Below are positions 10,404-24,572 of a stretch of DNA of 64,000 bases, one piece after another. Location of the stretch: NCBI RefSeq assembly GCF_029227915.1, contig NC_079879.1, positions 32,432,501-32,496,500 of the forward strand. Direction: 5' to 3'. Numbering within the stretch: the first letter of the stretch is position 1; each line of letters opens with the position of its first letter. The translations under genes were made by a program, and so were the position numbers. This DNA is from Hydractinia symbiolongicarpus. Lineage: Eukaryota; Cnidaria; Hydrozoa; Anthoathecata; Hydractiniidae. Below the pieces are notes generated by a model that saw only the letters and a list, made by a program, of their open reading frames with translations, ran no database searches and was not told where the DNA came from.

Positions 10404-11149
10404 GATTGACTATGGGACTTAATTGAACTGATTTTAGACTTTGAACTTATAAATGTGATAAATGAGACAATTGGATCCCCAGAAGTAACATTCTTCTTAA
10501 TTTGACATGATTGCTCGACTTCAGCTTTCACACTGGGCGCTGTGGTAGCGCTTTACTTAAAAATGTAGATAAATAAGTCATTTTTTACTGACGGACCAAT
10601 TCTAGCCGTTAGAGCGCGCTGAAGAAATAGAGACAGTTTGGAAAACTACATTTCATTGACTTTCTAACGGTATCAGTCCGTTTGAGTTACAACGGTTGCG
10701 TCAGATTTTCGTACCAACTTATATTTAGCGATATGTTTCTGATATTACTAGGTTACATCGCTTTTAACAGTGAAATAACTGACTGTGGGATTTAATTGAA
10801 CTGATTTTGGACTTTGACCTTATAAATGTGTTAAATGAGCCAATTGGACTCCAAGAAAGAACATTTTTCAAAATTTGACACGATTGTTGGAACTCAGCGA
10901 TTACACTGGCCGCTGTGATAGCGCTTTATTTAAAACTGTAGATAAATAAGTCATTTTTCACTGTGGAACCAATCCTAGCCGTTAGCTCGCACTGAAGAAA
11001 TAGAGAAAGTTTCAAGAACTACATTTCATTGTCTTTCTATCGGTATCAGTTTGTTTGAGTTACAACGGTTGCGTCATATATTCGTATCAACATGTATTTA
11101 GCGATATGTTCCTGATATTACGAGGTTGCATTGCTTTTAACGGTTAAAC
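10404..11149 (+). repeat. Two-monomer module (GTTAGAGCGC / GACACGATTGTTGG), copy 1
   Basis: The first unit carries TTAGAGCGCGCTGAAG, AGAGACAGTTTGG, ATTTTCG and AACTTATATTTAGCG. The second carries TGTGTTAAATGAGCC, GAAAGAACATTTTTC, GACACGATTGTTGG and TTTCTATCGGTATC. The same ordered pair is found at 61070-61815 and 62935-63680, and in hybrid form at 35380-36125. This is a mobile block of linked variants inside the array. Confidence 0.85.
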
Positions 11150-11523
11150 GATTGACTGTGGGACTTAATTGAAATGATTTTGGACTTTGACCTTGTTAAT
11201 GTGTTAAATGAGCCAATTCGACTCCAAGAAATAACATTTTTCATAATTTTGACACGATTGTTGGAACTCAGCGATTACACTGGCCGCTGTGATAGCGCTT
11301 TATTTAAAACTGTAGATAAATAAGTCATTTTTTACTGTGGAACCAATCCTCGCCATTAACTCGCGCTGAAGAAATAGAGAAAGTTTCAAGAACTACATTT
11401 CATTGTCTTTCTAACGGTATCAGTTTGTTTGAGATTCAAGGGTTGTGTCACATATTCGTATCAACATGTATTTAGCGATATGTTTCTGATATTACTAGGT
11501 TCCATCGCTTTTAACAGTGAAAC
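11150..11523 (+). repeat. Single 374 bp monomer
   Basis: This unit is one base longer than usual because of an extra T in CATAATTTTGACACG (about 11240). It shares GACACGATTGTTGG with the preceding module and has TTTCAAGAACTAC and TTCAAGGGTTGTGTCAC in its 3' half. Confidence 0.85.
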
Positions 11524-14500
11524 GATTGACTGTGGGACTTAATTGAACTGATTTTGGACTTTGACCTTATTAAGGTAATAAATCAGCCAAATCGACTCCA
11601 AGAAATAACATTGTTCTTAATTTGACATGATTGCTGTAACTCAGCGGTAACACTGGCCGCTGTGATAGCGCTTTATTTAAAAGTGTAGATGAATAAATCA
11701 TTTTTTACTGTGGGACAAATCCTAGCCGTTAGCGCGCTGACGAAATAGGATCAGTTTCAAAAGCTACATTTCATTGACTTACTAACGGTGTCAGTCCGTT
11801 TCACTTACAACGGTTGCGTCACCTATTCGTACCAACATGTACTTAGCGATATTTTTCTGATATTACTAGTTTGCATCGCTTTTAACAGTTAAACGATTGA
11901 CTGTGTGACTTAATTGAACTGATTTTAGACTTTGAACTTATAAATGTGATAAATGAGACAATTGCATCCCAAGAAATAACATTCTTCTTAATTTGACATG
12001 ATTGCTCGACTTCAGCTTTTACACTGGGCGCTGTGGTAGCGCTTTACTTAAAAATGTAGATAAATAAGTCATTTTTTACTGTGGGACCAATCCTAACCGT
12101 TAGCGCGCGCTGAAGAAATAGAGAAAGTTTCTAAAACTACATTTCATTGACTTTCTAACGGTACCAGTCCGTTTGAGTTACAACGGTTGCGTCACATATT
12201 CGTACCAACATGTATTTAGCGATATGTTTCTGATATTACTAGGTTCCATCGCTTTTAACAGTGAAACAATTGACTGTGTGACTTAATTGAACTGATTTTT
12301 GACTTTGAACTTATAAATGTGATAAATGAGACAATTGGACCCCAAGAAATAACATTCTTCTTAATTTGACATGATTGCTTGACTTCAGCTTTAACACTGG
12401 GCTCTGCGGTAGTGCTTTATTTAAAAGCGTAGATAAATAAGTCAGTTTTAACTGTGGGACCAATCCTAGCCGTTAGCGCGCGCTGAAGAAATAGAGACTG
12501 TTTGGAAAACTACATTTCATTGAATTTCTAACGGTATCAGTCCGTTTGAGTTACAACGGTTGCGTCACATATTCGTACCAACATGTATTCAGCGATATGT
12601 TTCTGATAATACTAGGTTGCATTGCTTTTAACGGTGAAACGATTGACTGTGGGACTTAATTGAACTGATTTTGGACTTTGACCTTGTTAATGTGATTAAT
12701 GAGACAATTGGATGCCGAGAAGTAACATTCTTCTTAATTTGACATGATTGCTCGACTTCAGCTTTTACACTGGGCGCTGTGGTGGCGCTTTACTTAAAAA
12801 TGTAGATAAATAAGTCATTTTTTACTGTGGGATCAATCCTAACCGGTAGCGCGCGCTGAAGAAATAGAGAAAATTTCTAAAACTACATTTCATTGACTTT
12901 CTCACGGTATCAGTCCGTTTGAGTTACAACGGTTGCGTCACATATTCGTACCAACATGTATTTAGCGATATGTTTCTGATATTACTTGGTTCCATCGCTT
13001 TTAACAGTGAAACGATTGACTGTGTGACTTAATTGAACTGATTTTAGACTTTGAACTTATAAATGAGATAAATGAGACAATTGGATCCCCAGAACAAACA
13101 TTCTTCTTAATTTGACATGATTGCTCGAACTCAGCGATTACACTGGGCGCTGTGGTAGCGCTTTACTTAAAAATGTAGATAAATAAGTCATTTTTTACTG
13201 TGGGATCAATCCTAACCGGTAGCGCGCGTAGAAGAAATAGAGAAAATTTCTAAAACTACATTTCATTGACTTTCTCACGGTATCAGTCCGTTTGAGTTAC
13301 AACGGTTGAGTCACATATTCGTACCAACATGTATTTAGCGATATGTTTCTGATATTACTTGGTTCCATCGCTTTTAACAGTGAAACGATTGACTGTGTGC
13401 TTTAATTGAACTGATTTTTGACTTTGAACTTATAAATGTGATAAATGAGATAAATGGACCCCAAGAAATAACATTCTTTTTAATTTAACATGATTGCTTG
13501 ACTTCAGCTTTAACACTGGGCTCTGCGGTAGTGCTTTATTTAAAAGTGTAGATAAATAAGTCAGTTTTAACTGTGGGACCAATCCTAGCCGTTAGCGCGC
13601 GCTGAAGAAATAGAGAAAGTTTGGAAAGCTACATTTCATTGAATTTCTAACGGTATCAGTCCGTTTGTGTTACAACGGTTGCGTCACATATCCGTACCAA
13701 CATGTATTTAGCGATATGTTTCTGATAATACTAGGTTGCATTGCTTTTAACGGTGAAACGATTGACTGTGGGACTTAATTGAACTGATTTTGGACTTTGA
13801 CCTTATTAAGGTAATAAATCAGCCAAATCGACTCCAAGAAATAACATTGTTCTTAATTTGACATGATTGCTGTAACTCAGCGGTAACACTGGCCGCTGTG
13901 ATAGCGCTTTATTTAAAAGTGTAGATGAATAAATCATTTTTTACTGTGGGACAAATCCTAGCCGTTAGCGCGCTGACGAAATAGGATCAGTTTCAAAAGC
14001 TACATTTCATTGACTTACTAACGGTGTCAGTCCGTTTCACTTACAACGGTTGCGTCACCTATTCGTACCAACATGTACTTAGCGATATTTTTCTAATATT
14101 ACTAGTTTGCATCGCTTTTAACAGTTAAACGATTGACTGTGTGACTTAATTGAACTGATTTTAGACTTTGAACTTATAAATGTGATAAATGAGACAATTG
14201 GATCCCAAGAAATAACATTCTTCTTAATTTGACATGATTGCTCGACTTCAGCTTTTACACTGGGCGCTGTGGTAGCGCTTTACTTAAAAATGTAGATAAA
14301 TAAGTCATTTTTTACTGTGGGACCAATCCTAACCGTTAGCGCGCGCTGAAGAAATAGAGAAAGTTTCTAAAACTACATTTCATTGACTTTCTAACGGTAC
14401 CAGTCCGTTTGAGTTACAACGGTTGCGTCACATATTCGTACCAACATGTATTTAGCGATATGTTTCTGATATTACTAGGTTCCATCGCTTTTAACAGTGA

Positions 14501-14650
14501 AACAATTGACTGTGTGACTTAATTGAACTGATTTTTGACTTTGAACTTATAAATGTGATAAATGAGACAATTGGACCCCAAGAAATAACATTCTTCTTAA
14601 TTTGACATGATTGCTTGACTTCAGCTTTAACACTGGGCTCTGCGGTAGTG
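11524..14650 (+). repeat. Higher-order repeat: 6-mer of 2,236 bp, 1.4 copies
   Basis: Starts 11524, 11895 and 12268 recur at 13760, 14131 and 14504 (2,236 bp). The rare ACCTTATTAAGGTAATAAATC, ACATTGTTCTTAATTTGAC and AGCGGTAACACTGG variants occur at about 11570-11650 and again 13801-13890. Copy 2 leaves register near 14650, where a GGGCTCTGCGGTAGTGC 5' part joins a TTTACTTAAAAATG 3' part and one monomer of the unit is skipped. The 371 bp unit in each copy carries the shortened GCGCGCTGACG palindrome. Confidence 0.9.
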
Positions 14651-17600
14651 CTTTACTTAAAAATGTAGATAAATAAGTCATTTTTTACTGTGGGATCAAT
14701 CCTAACCGGTAGCGCGCGCTGAAGAAATAGAGAAAATTTCTAAAACTACATTTCATTGACTTTCTCACGGTATCAGTCCGTTTGAGTTACAACGGTTGCG
14801 TCACATATTCGTACCAACATGTATTTAGAGATATGTTTCTGATATTACTTGGTTCCATCGCTTTTAACAGTGAAACGATTGACTGTGTGACTTAATTGAA
14901 CTGATTTTAGACTTTGAACTTATAAATGAGATAAATGAGACAATTGGATCCCCAGAACAAACATTCTTCTTAATTTGACATGTTTGCTCGAACTCAGCGA
15001 TTACACTGGGCGCTGTGGTAGCGCTTTACTTAAAAATGTAGATAAATAAGTCATTTTTTACTGTGGGATCAATCCTAACCGGTAGCGCGCGCTGAAGAAA
15101 TAGAGAAAATTTCTAAAAGTACATTTCATTGACTTTCTCACGGTATCAGTCCGTTTGAGTTACAACGGTTGCGTCACATATTCGTATCAACATGTATTTA
15201 GCGATATGTTTCTGATATTACTTGGTTCCATCGCTTTTAACAGTGAAACGATTGACTGTGTGCTTTAATTGAACTGATTTTTGACTTTGAACTTATAAAT
15301 GTGATAAATGAGATAAATGGACCCCAAGAAATAACATTCTTCTTAATTTAACATGATTGCTTGACTTCAGCTTTAACACTGGGCTCTGCGGTAGTGCTTT
15401 ATTTAAAAGTGTAGATAAATAAGTCAGTTTTAACTGTGGGACCAATCCTTGCCGTTAGCGCGCGCTGAAGAAATAGAGAAAGTTTGGAAAGCTACATTTC
15501 ATTGAATTTCTAACGGTATCAGTCCGTTTGTGTTACAACGGTTGCGTCACATATTCGTACCAACATGTATTTAGCGATATGTTTCTGATATTACTTGGTT
15601 GCATTGCTTTTAACGGTGAAACGATTGACTGTGGGACTTAATTAAACTGATTTTGGACTTTGACCTTGTTAATGTGATAAATGAGCCAATTCGACTCCAA
15701 GAAATATCATTCTTCTTAATTTGACATGATTGCTGTAACTTAGCGATAACACTGGCCGCTGTGATAGCGCTTTTTTTAAAAGTGTAGATGAATAAGTCAT
15801 TTTTTACTGTGGGATCAATCCTAACCGTTAGCGCGCGCTGAAGAAATAGAGAAAATTTCTAAAACTACATTTCATTGAATTTCTAACGGTATCAGTCCGT
15901 TTGAGTTACAACGGTTGCGTCACATATTCGTACCAACATGTATTTAGCGATATGTTTCTGATATTACTTGGTTGCATTGCTTTTAACGGTGAAACGATTG
16001 ACTGTGGGACTTAATTAAACTGATTTTGGACTTTGACCTTGTTAATGTGATAAATGAGACAATTGGATGCCGAGAAGTAACATTCTTCTTAATTTGACAT
16101 GATTGCTCGACTTTAGCTTTTACACTGGGCGCTGTGGTAGCGCTTTACTTAAAAATGTAGATAAATAAGTCATTTTTTACTGTGGGATCAATCCTAACCG
16201 TTAGCGCGCGCTGAAGAAATAGAGAAAATTTCTAAAACTACATTTCATTGACTTTCTCACGGTATCAGTCCGTTTGAGTTACAACGGTTGCGTCACATAT
16301 TCGTACCAACATGTATTTAGCGATATGTTTCTGATATTACTAGGTTCCATCGCTTTTAACAGTGAAACAATTGACTGTGTGACTTAATTGAACTGATTTT
16401 TGACTTTGAACTTATAAATGTGATAAATGAGACAATTGGACCCCAAGAAATAACATTCTTCTTAATTTGACATGATTGCTTGACTTCAGCTTTAACACTG
16501 GGCTCTGCGGTAGTGCTTTACTTAAAAATGTAGATAAATAAGTCATTTTTTACTGTGGGATCAATCCTAACCGGTAGCGCGCGCTGAAGAAATAGAGAAA
16601 ATTTCTAAAACTACATTTCATTGACTTTCTCACGGTATCAGTCCGTTTGAGTTACAACGGTTGCGTCACATATTCGTACCAACATGTATTTAGCGATATG
16701 TTTCTGATATTACTAGGTTCCATCGCTTTTAACAGTGAAACAATTGACTGTGTGACTTAATTGAACTGATTTTTGACTTTGAACTTATAAATGTGATAAA
16801 TGAGACAATTGGACCCCAAGAAATAACATTCTTCTTAATTTGACATGATTGCTTGACTTCAGCTTTAACACTGGGCTCTGCGGTAGTGCTTTACTTAAAA
16901 ATGTAGATAAATAAGTCATTTTTTACTGTGGGATCAATCCTAACCGGTAGCGCGCGCTGAAGAAATAGAGAAAATTTCTAAAACTACATTTCATTGACTT
17001 TCTCACGGTATCAGTCCGTTTGAGTTACAACGGTTGCGTCACATATTCGTACCAACATGTATTTAGAGATATGTTTCTGATATTACTTGGTTCCATCGCT
17101 TTTAACAGTGAAACGATTGACTGTGTGACTTAATTGAACTGATTTTAGACTTTGAACTTATAAATGAGATAAATGAGACAATTGGATCCCCAGAACAAAC
17201 ATTCTTCTTAATTTGACATGATTGCTCGAACTCAGCGATTACACTAGGCGCTGTGGTAGCACTTTACTTAAAAATGTAGATAAATAAGTCATTTTTTACT
17301 GTGGGATCAATCCTAACCGGTAGCGCGCGCTGAAGAAATAGAGAAAATTTCTAAAAGTACATTTCATTGACTTTCTCACGGTATCAGTCCGTTTGAGTTA
17401 CAACGGTTGCGTCACATATTCGTACCAACATGTATTTAGCGATATGTTTCTGATATTACTTGGTTCCATCGCTTTTAACAGTGAAACGATTGACTGTGTG
17501 CTTTAATTGAACTGATTTTTGACTTTGAACTTATAAATGTGATAAATGAGATAATTGGACCCCAAGAAATAACATTCTTCTTAATTTAACATGATTGCTT

Positions 17601-18606
17601 GACTTCAGCTTTAACACTGGGCTCTGCGGTAGTGCTTTATTTAAAAGTGTAGATAAATAAGTCAGTTTTAACTGTGGGACCAATCCTAGCCGTTAGCGCG
17701 CGCTGAAGAAATAGAGAAAGTTTGGAAAGCTACATTTCATTGAATTTCTAACGGTATCAGTCCGTTTGTGTTACAACGGTTGCGTCACATATTCGTACCA
17801 ACATGTATTTAGCGATATGTTTCTGATATTACTTGGTTGCATTGCTTTTAACGGTGAAACGATTGACTGTGGGACATAATTAAACTGATTTTGGACTTTG
17901 ACCTTGTTAATGTGATAAATGAGCCAATTCGACTCCAAGAAATATCATTCTTCTTAATTTGACATGATTGCTGTAACTTAGCGATAACACTGGCCGCTGT
18001 GATAGCGCTTTTTTTAAAAGTGTAGATGAATAAGTCATTTTTTACTGTGGGATCAATCCTAACCGTTAGCGCGCGCTGAAGAAATAGAGAAAATTTCTAA
18101 AACTACATTGCATTGAATTTCTAACGGTATCAGTCCGTTTGAGTTACAACGGTTGCGTCACATATTCGTACCAACATGTATTTAGCGATATGTTTCTGAT
18201 ATTACTTGGTTGCATTGCTTTTAACGGTGAAACGATTGACTGTGGGACTTAATTAAACTGATTTTGGACTTTGACCTTGTTAATGTGATAAATGAGACAA
18301 TTGGATGCCGAGAAGTAACATTCTTCTTAATTTGACATGATTGCTCGACTTTAGCTTTTACACTGGGCGCTGTGGTAGCGCTTTACTTAAAAATGTAGAT
18401 AAATAAGTCATTTTTTACTGTGGGATCAATCCTAACCGTTAGCGCGCGCTGAAGAAATAGAGAAAATTTCTAAAACTACATTTCATTGACTTTCTCACGG
18501 TATCAGTCCGTTTGAGTTACAACGGTTGCGTCACATATTCGTACCAACATGTATTTAGCGATATGTTTCTGATATTACTTGGTTCCATCGCTTTTAACAG
18601 TGAAAC
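14651..18606 (+). repeat. Higher-order repeat: 6-mer of 2,238 bp, two near copies
   Basis: Starts 14504, 14877, 15250, 15623 and 15996 recur at 16742, 17115, 17488, 17861 and 18234, each 2,238 bp (6 x 373) later. Shared markers include TTTAGAGATATGTTTC (about 14825 and 17063), CCGGTAGCGCGCGC, TTTAATTGAACTGATTTTTG and GATGCCGAGAAG. Units starting at 16369 and 16742 are also near duplicates of each other. This 6-mer is related to, but one palindrome dinucleotide longer than, the 2,236 bp version on its left. Confidence 0.9.
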
Positions 18607-20577
18607 GATTGACTGTGTGCTTTAATTGAACTGATTTTTGACTTTGAACTTATAAATGTGATAAATGAGATAATTGGACCCCAAGAAATAACATTCTTCT
18701 TAATTTGACATGATTGCTTGACTTCAGCTTTAACACTGGGCTCTGCGGTAGTGCTTTATTTAAAAGTGTAGATAAATAAGTCAGTTTTAACTGTGGGACC
18801 AATCCTAGCCGTTAGCGCGCGCTGAAGAAATAGAGAAAGTTTGGAAAGCTACATTTCATTGAATTTCTAACGGTATCAGTCCGTTTGTGTTACAACGGTT
18901 GCGTCACATATTCGTACCAACATGTATTTAGCGATATGTTTCAGATAATACTAGGTTGCCTTGCTTTTAACGGTGAAACGATTGACTGTGGGACTTAATT
19001 TTAGTGATTTTTGACTTTGACCTTGTTAATGTGATAAATGAGCCAATTTGACTCCAAGAAATATCATTCTTCTTAATTTGACATGATTGCTGTAACTCAG
19101 CGATAACACTGGCCGCTGTGATAGCGCTTTTTTTAAAAGTGTAGATGAATAAGTCATTTTTTACTGTGGGAGAAATTCTAGCCGTTAGCGCGCGCTGACG
19201 AAATAGAATCAGTTTCAAAAGCTACATTTCATTGACTTACTAACGGTGTCAGTCTGTTTCACTTACAACGGCTGAGTCACCTATTCGTACCAACATGTGT
19301 TTAGCGATATTTTTCTGATATTACTAGGTTGCATCGCTTTTAACAGTGAAAAGATTGACTGTGTGACTTAATTGAACTGATTTTAGACTTTGAATTTATA
19401 AATGATATAAATGAGAAAATTGGATCCCCAGAACAAACATTCTTCTTAATTTGACATGATTGCTCGACTTCAGCTTTTACACTGGGCGCTGTGGTAGCGC
19501 TTTACTTAAAAATGTAGATAAATAAGTCATTTTTTACTGTGGGATCAATCCTAACCGTTAGCGCGCGCTGAAGAAATAGAGAAAATTTCTAAAACTACAT
19601 TTCATTGACTTTCTCACGGTATCAGTCCGTTTGAGTTACAACGGTTGCGTCACATATTCGTACCAACATGTATTTAGCGATATGTTTCTGATATTACTTG
19701 GTTCCATCGCTTTTAACAGTGAAACGATTGACTGTGTGCTTTAATTGAACTGATTTTTGACTTTGAACTTATAAATGTGATAAATGAGATAATTGGACCC
19801 CAAGAAATAACATTCTTCTTAATTTGACATGATTGCTTGACTTCAGCTTTAACACTGGGCTCTGCGGTAGTGCTTTATTTAAAAGTGTAGATAAATAAGT
19901 CAGTTTTAACTGTGGGACCAATCCTAGCCGTTAGCGCGCGCTGAAGAAATAGAGAAAGTTTGGAAAGCTACACTTCATTGAATTTCTAACGGTATCAGTC
20001 CGTTTGTGTTACAACGGTTGCGTCACATATTCGTACCAACATGTATTTAGCGATATGTTTCTGATAATACTAGGTTGCATTGCTTTTAACGGTGAAACGA
20101 TTGACTGTGGGACTTAATTTTAGTGATTTTGGACTTTGACCTTGTTAATGTGATAAATGAGCCAATTTGACTCCAAGAAATATCATTCTTCTTAATTTGA
20201 CATGATTGCTGTAACTCAGCGATAACACTGGCCGCTGTGATAGCGCTTTTTTTAAAAGTGTAGATGAATAAGTCATTTTTTACTGTGGGAGAAATTCTAG
20301 CCGTTAGCGCGCGCTGACGAAATAGAATCAGTTTCAAAAGCTACATTTCATTGACTTACTAACGGTGTCAGTCCGTTTCACTTACAACGGCTGAGTCACC
20401 TATTCGTACCAACATGTGTTTAGCGATATTTTTCTGATATTACTAGGTTGCATCGCTTTTAACAGTAAAAAGATTGACTGTGTGACTTAATTGAACTGAT
20501 TTTAGACTTTGAACTTATAAATGAGATAAATGAGACAATTGGATCCCCAGAACAAACATTCTTCTTAATTTGACATG
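18607..20577 (+). repeat. Trimer repeat of 1,119 bp, about 1.8 copies
   Basis: Starts 18607 and 18980 recur at 19726 and 20099, and the shared tract extends left to about 18340, giving copies of about 18340-19458 and 19459-20577. Shared markers are GACTTAATTTTAGTGATTTT, AAATATCATTCTTC, GAGAAATTCTAGCC and GACGAAATAGAATCAG. Copies diverge after about 20580. The same three variants, in the order t3-t1-t2, recur from about 15250 to 24200. Confidence 0.87.
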
Positions 20578-20844
20578 ATTGCTCGAACTCAGCGATTACA
20601 CTGGGCGCTGTGGTAGCGCTTTACTTAAAAATGTAGATAAATAAGTCATTTCTTACTGTGGGACCAATCCTAACCGTTAGCGCGCGCTGAAGAAACAGAG
20701 AAAGTTTCGAAAACTACATTTCATTGACTTTCTAACGGTATCAGTCCGTTTGAGTTACAACGGCTGCGTCACATATTCGTACCAACTTATATTGAGCGAT
20801 ATTTTTCTGATATTGCTAGGTTGCATCGCTTTTAACAGTGAAAA

Positions 20845-21217
20845 GATTGACTGTGGGACTTAATTGAACTGATTTTGGACTTTGACCTTGTTAATGTGAT
20901 AAATGAGCCAATTCGACTTCAAGAAATAACATTCTTCTTATTTTGACATGATTGCTGGAACTCAGCGATTACACTGGGAGCTTTGGTAGCGCTTTATTTA
21001 AAAATGTAGATAAAAATTTCATTTTTTACTGTGGGACCAATCCTAGCCGTTAGCACGCGCTTAAGAAATAGAGACAGCTTCAAAAACTACATTTAATTGA
21101 CTTTCTAACGGTATCAGTCCGTGTGAGTTACGACGGTTGCGTCAGATATCCGTACCAACATGCATTTAGCGATATCTTTCTGATATTACTAGGTTCCATC
21201 GCTTTTAACAGTGAAAC
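20845..21217 (+). repeat. Distinctive divergent monomer E, copy 1
   Basis: This unit differs from its neighbours at many sites: CTGGGAGCTTTGGTAGCG, GATAAAAATTTCATTTTTT, GCACGCGCTTAAG, GACAGCTTCAAAAAC, CATTTAATTGAC, GTCCGTGTGAGTTACGACGG, GTCAGATATCCG and CATGCATTTAGCG. Near-identical copies lie at 24573-24945 and 32397-32769, each preceded by the same CAACTTATATTGAGCG-type 3' end. It works as a landmark for long-range copying. Confidence 0.9.
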
Positions 21218-24200
21218 GATTGACTGTGTGACTTTAATGAACTGATTTTAGAATTTGAACTTATGAATGTGATAAATGAGATAATTGGACCCCAAGAAAT
21301 AACATTCTTCTTAATTTGACATGATTGCTTGACTTCAGCTTTAACACTGGGCTCTGCGGTAGTGCTTTATTTAAAAGTGTAGATAAATAAGTCAGTTTTA
21401 ACTGTGGGACCAATCCTAGCCGTTAGCGCGCGCTGAAGAAATAGAGAAAGTTTGGAAAGCTACATTTCATTGAATTTCTAACGGTATCAGTCCGTTTGTG
21501 TTACAACGGTTGCGTCACATATTCGTACCAACATGTATTTAGCGATATGTTTCTGATAATACTAGGTTGCATTGCTTTTAACGGTGAAACGATTGACTGT
21601 GGGACTTAATTTTAGTGATTTTCGACTTTGACCTTGTTAATGTGATAAATGAGCCAATTCGACTCCAAGAAATATCATTCTTCTTAATTTGACATGATTG
21701 CTGTAACTCAGCGATAACACTGGCCGCTGTGATAGCGCTTTTTTTAAAAGTGTAGATGAATAAGTCATTTTTTACTGTGGGATCAATCCTAACCATTAGC
21801 GCGCGCTGAAGAAATAGAGAAAATTTCTAAAACTACATTTCATTGAATTTCTAACGGTATCAGTCCGTTTGAGTTACAACAGTTGCGTTACATATTCGTA
21901 CCAACATGTATTTAGCGATATGTTTCTGATATTACTTGGTTGCATTGCTTTTAACGGTGAAACGATTGACTGTGGGACTTAATTGAACTGATTTTGGACT
22001 TTGACCTTGTTAATGTGATAAATGAGACAATTGGATGCCGAGAAGTAACATTCTTCTTAATTTGACATGATTGCTCGACTTCAGCTTTTACACTGGGCGC
22101 TGTGGTAGCGCTTTACTTAAAAATGTAGATAAATAAGTCATTTTTTACTGTGGGATCAATCCTAACCGTTAGCGCGCGCTGAAGAAATAGAGAAAATTTC
22201 TAAAACTACATTTCATTGACTTTCTCACGGTATCAGTCCGTTTGAGTTACAACGGTTGCGTCACATATTCGTACCAACATGTATTTAGCGATATGTTTCT
22301 GATATTACTTGGTTCCATCGCTTTTAACAGTGAAACGATTGACTGTGTGCTTTAATTGAACTGATTTTTGACTTTGAACATATAAATGTGATAAATGAGA
22401 TAATTGGACCCCAAGAAATAACATTCTTCTTAATTTGACATGATTGCTTGACTTCAGCTTTAACACTTTGCTCTGCGGTAGTGCTTTATTTAAAAGTGTA
22501 GATAAATAAGTCAGTTTTAACTGTGGGACCAATCCTAGCCGTTAGCGCGCGCTGAAGAAATAGAGAAAGTTTGGAAAGCTACATTTCATTGAATTTCTAA
22601 CGGTATCAGTCCGTTTGTGTTACAACGGTTGCGTCACATATTCGTACCAACATGTATTTAGCGATATGTTTCTGATAATACTAGGTTGCATTGCTTTTAA
22701 CGGTGAAACGATTGACTGTGGGACTTAATTTTAGTGATTTTGGACTTTGACCTTGTTAATGTGATAAATGAGCCAATTCGACTCCAAGAAATATCATTCT
22801 TCTTAATTTGACATGATTGCTGTAACTCAGCGATAACACTGGCCGCTGTGATAGCGCTTTTTTTAAAAGTGTAGATGAATAAGTCATTTTTTACTGTGGG
22901 ATCAATCCTAACCGTTAGCGCGCGCTGAAGAAATAGAGAAAATTTCTAAAACTACATTTCATTGAATTTCTAACGGTATCAGTCCGTTTGAGTTACAACG
23001 GTTGCGTCACATATTCGTACCAACATGTATTTAGCGATATGTTTCTGATATTACTTGGTTGCATTGCTTTTAACGGTGAAACGATTGACTGTGGGACTTA
23101 ATTGAAGTGATTTTGGACTTTGACCTTGTTAATGTGATAAATGAGACAATTGGATGCCGAGAAGTAACATTCTTCTTAATTTGACATGATTGCTCAACTT
23201 CAGCTTTTACACTGGGCGCTGTGGTAGCGCTTTACTTAAAAATGTAGATAAATAAGTCATTTTTTACTGTGGGATCAATCCTAACCGTTAGCGCGCGCTG
23301 AAAAAATAGAGAAAATTTTTAAAACAACATTTCATTGACTTTCTCACGGTATCAGTCCGTTTGAGTTACAACGGTTGCGTCACATATTCGTACCAACATG
23401 TATTTAGCGATATGTTTCTGATATTACTTGGTTCCATCGCTTTTAACAGTGAAACGATTGACTGTGTGCTTTAATTGAACTGATTTTTGACTTTGAACTT
23501 ATAAATGTGATAAATGAGATAATTGGACCCGAAGAGATAACATTCTTCTTAATTTGACATGATTGCTTGACTTCAGCTTTAACACTGGGCTCTGCGATAG
23601 TGCTTTATTTAAAAGTGTAGATAAATAAGTCAGTTTTAACTGTGGGACCAATCCTAGCCGTTAGCGCGCGCTGAAGAAATAGAGAAAGTTTGGAAAGCTA
23701 CATTTCATTGAATTACTAACGGTATCAGTCCGTTTGTTACAACAGTTGCGTCACATATTCGTACCAACATGTATTTAGCGATATGTTTCTGATAATACTA
23801 GGTTGCATTGCTTTTAACGGTAAAACGATTGACTGTGGGACTTAATTTTAGTGATTTTGGACTTTGACCTTGTTAATGTGATAAATGAGCCAATTCGACT
23901 CCAAGAAATATCATTCTTCTTAATTTGACATGATTGCTGTAACTCAGCGATAACACTGGCCGCTGTGATAGCGCTTTTTTTACAAGTGTAGATGAATAAG
24001 TCATTTTTTACTGTGGGAGAAATTCTAGCCGTTAGCGCGCGCTGACGAAATAGAATCAGTTTCAAAAGCTACATTTCATTGACTTACTAACGGTGTCAGT
24101 CCGTTTCACTTACAACGGCTGAGTCACCTATTCGTACCAACATGTGTTTAGTGATATTTTTCTGATATTACTAGGTTGCATCGCTTTTAACAGTGAAAAG

Positions 24201-24572
24201 ATTGACTGTGTGACTTAATTGAACTGATTTTAGACTTTGAACTTATAAATGAGATAAATGAGACAATTGGATCCCCAGAACAAACATTCTTCTTAATTTG
24301 ACATGATTGCTCGAACTCAGCGATTACGCTGGGCGCTGTGGTAGCGCTTTACTTAAAAATGTAGATAAATAAGTCATTTTTTACTGTGGGACCAATCCTA
24401 ACCGTTAGCGCGCGCTGAAGAAACAGAGAACGTTTCGAAAACTACATTTCATTGACTTTCTAACGGTATCAGTCCGTTTGAGTTACAACGGCTGCGTCAC
24501 ATATTCGTACCAACTTATATTGAGTGATATTTTTCTGATATTGCTAGGTTGCATCGCTTTTAACAGTGAAAA

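Noticed and set aside
18967-24065. Family of minus-strand open frames of 72-83 codons (18967-19218, 20086-20337, 21578-21796, 22305-22532, 23814-24065)
   Set aside because: All are the same monomer segment read on the opposite strand, broken or altered in other monomers, with no coding features. The similar frames at 39468-39719, 45408-45674, 45796-46047, 48835-49026, 51070-51261 and 54794-54985 are of the same kind.
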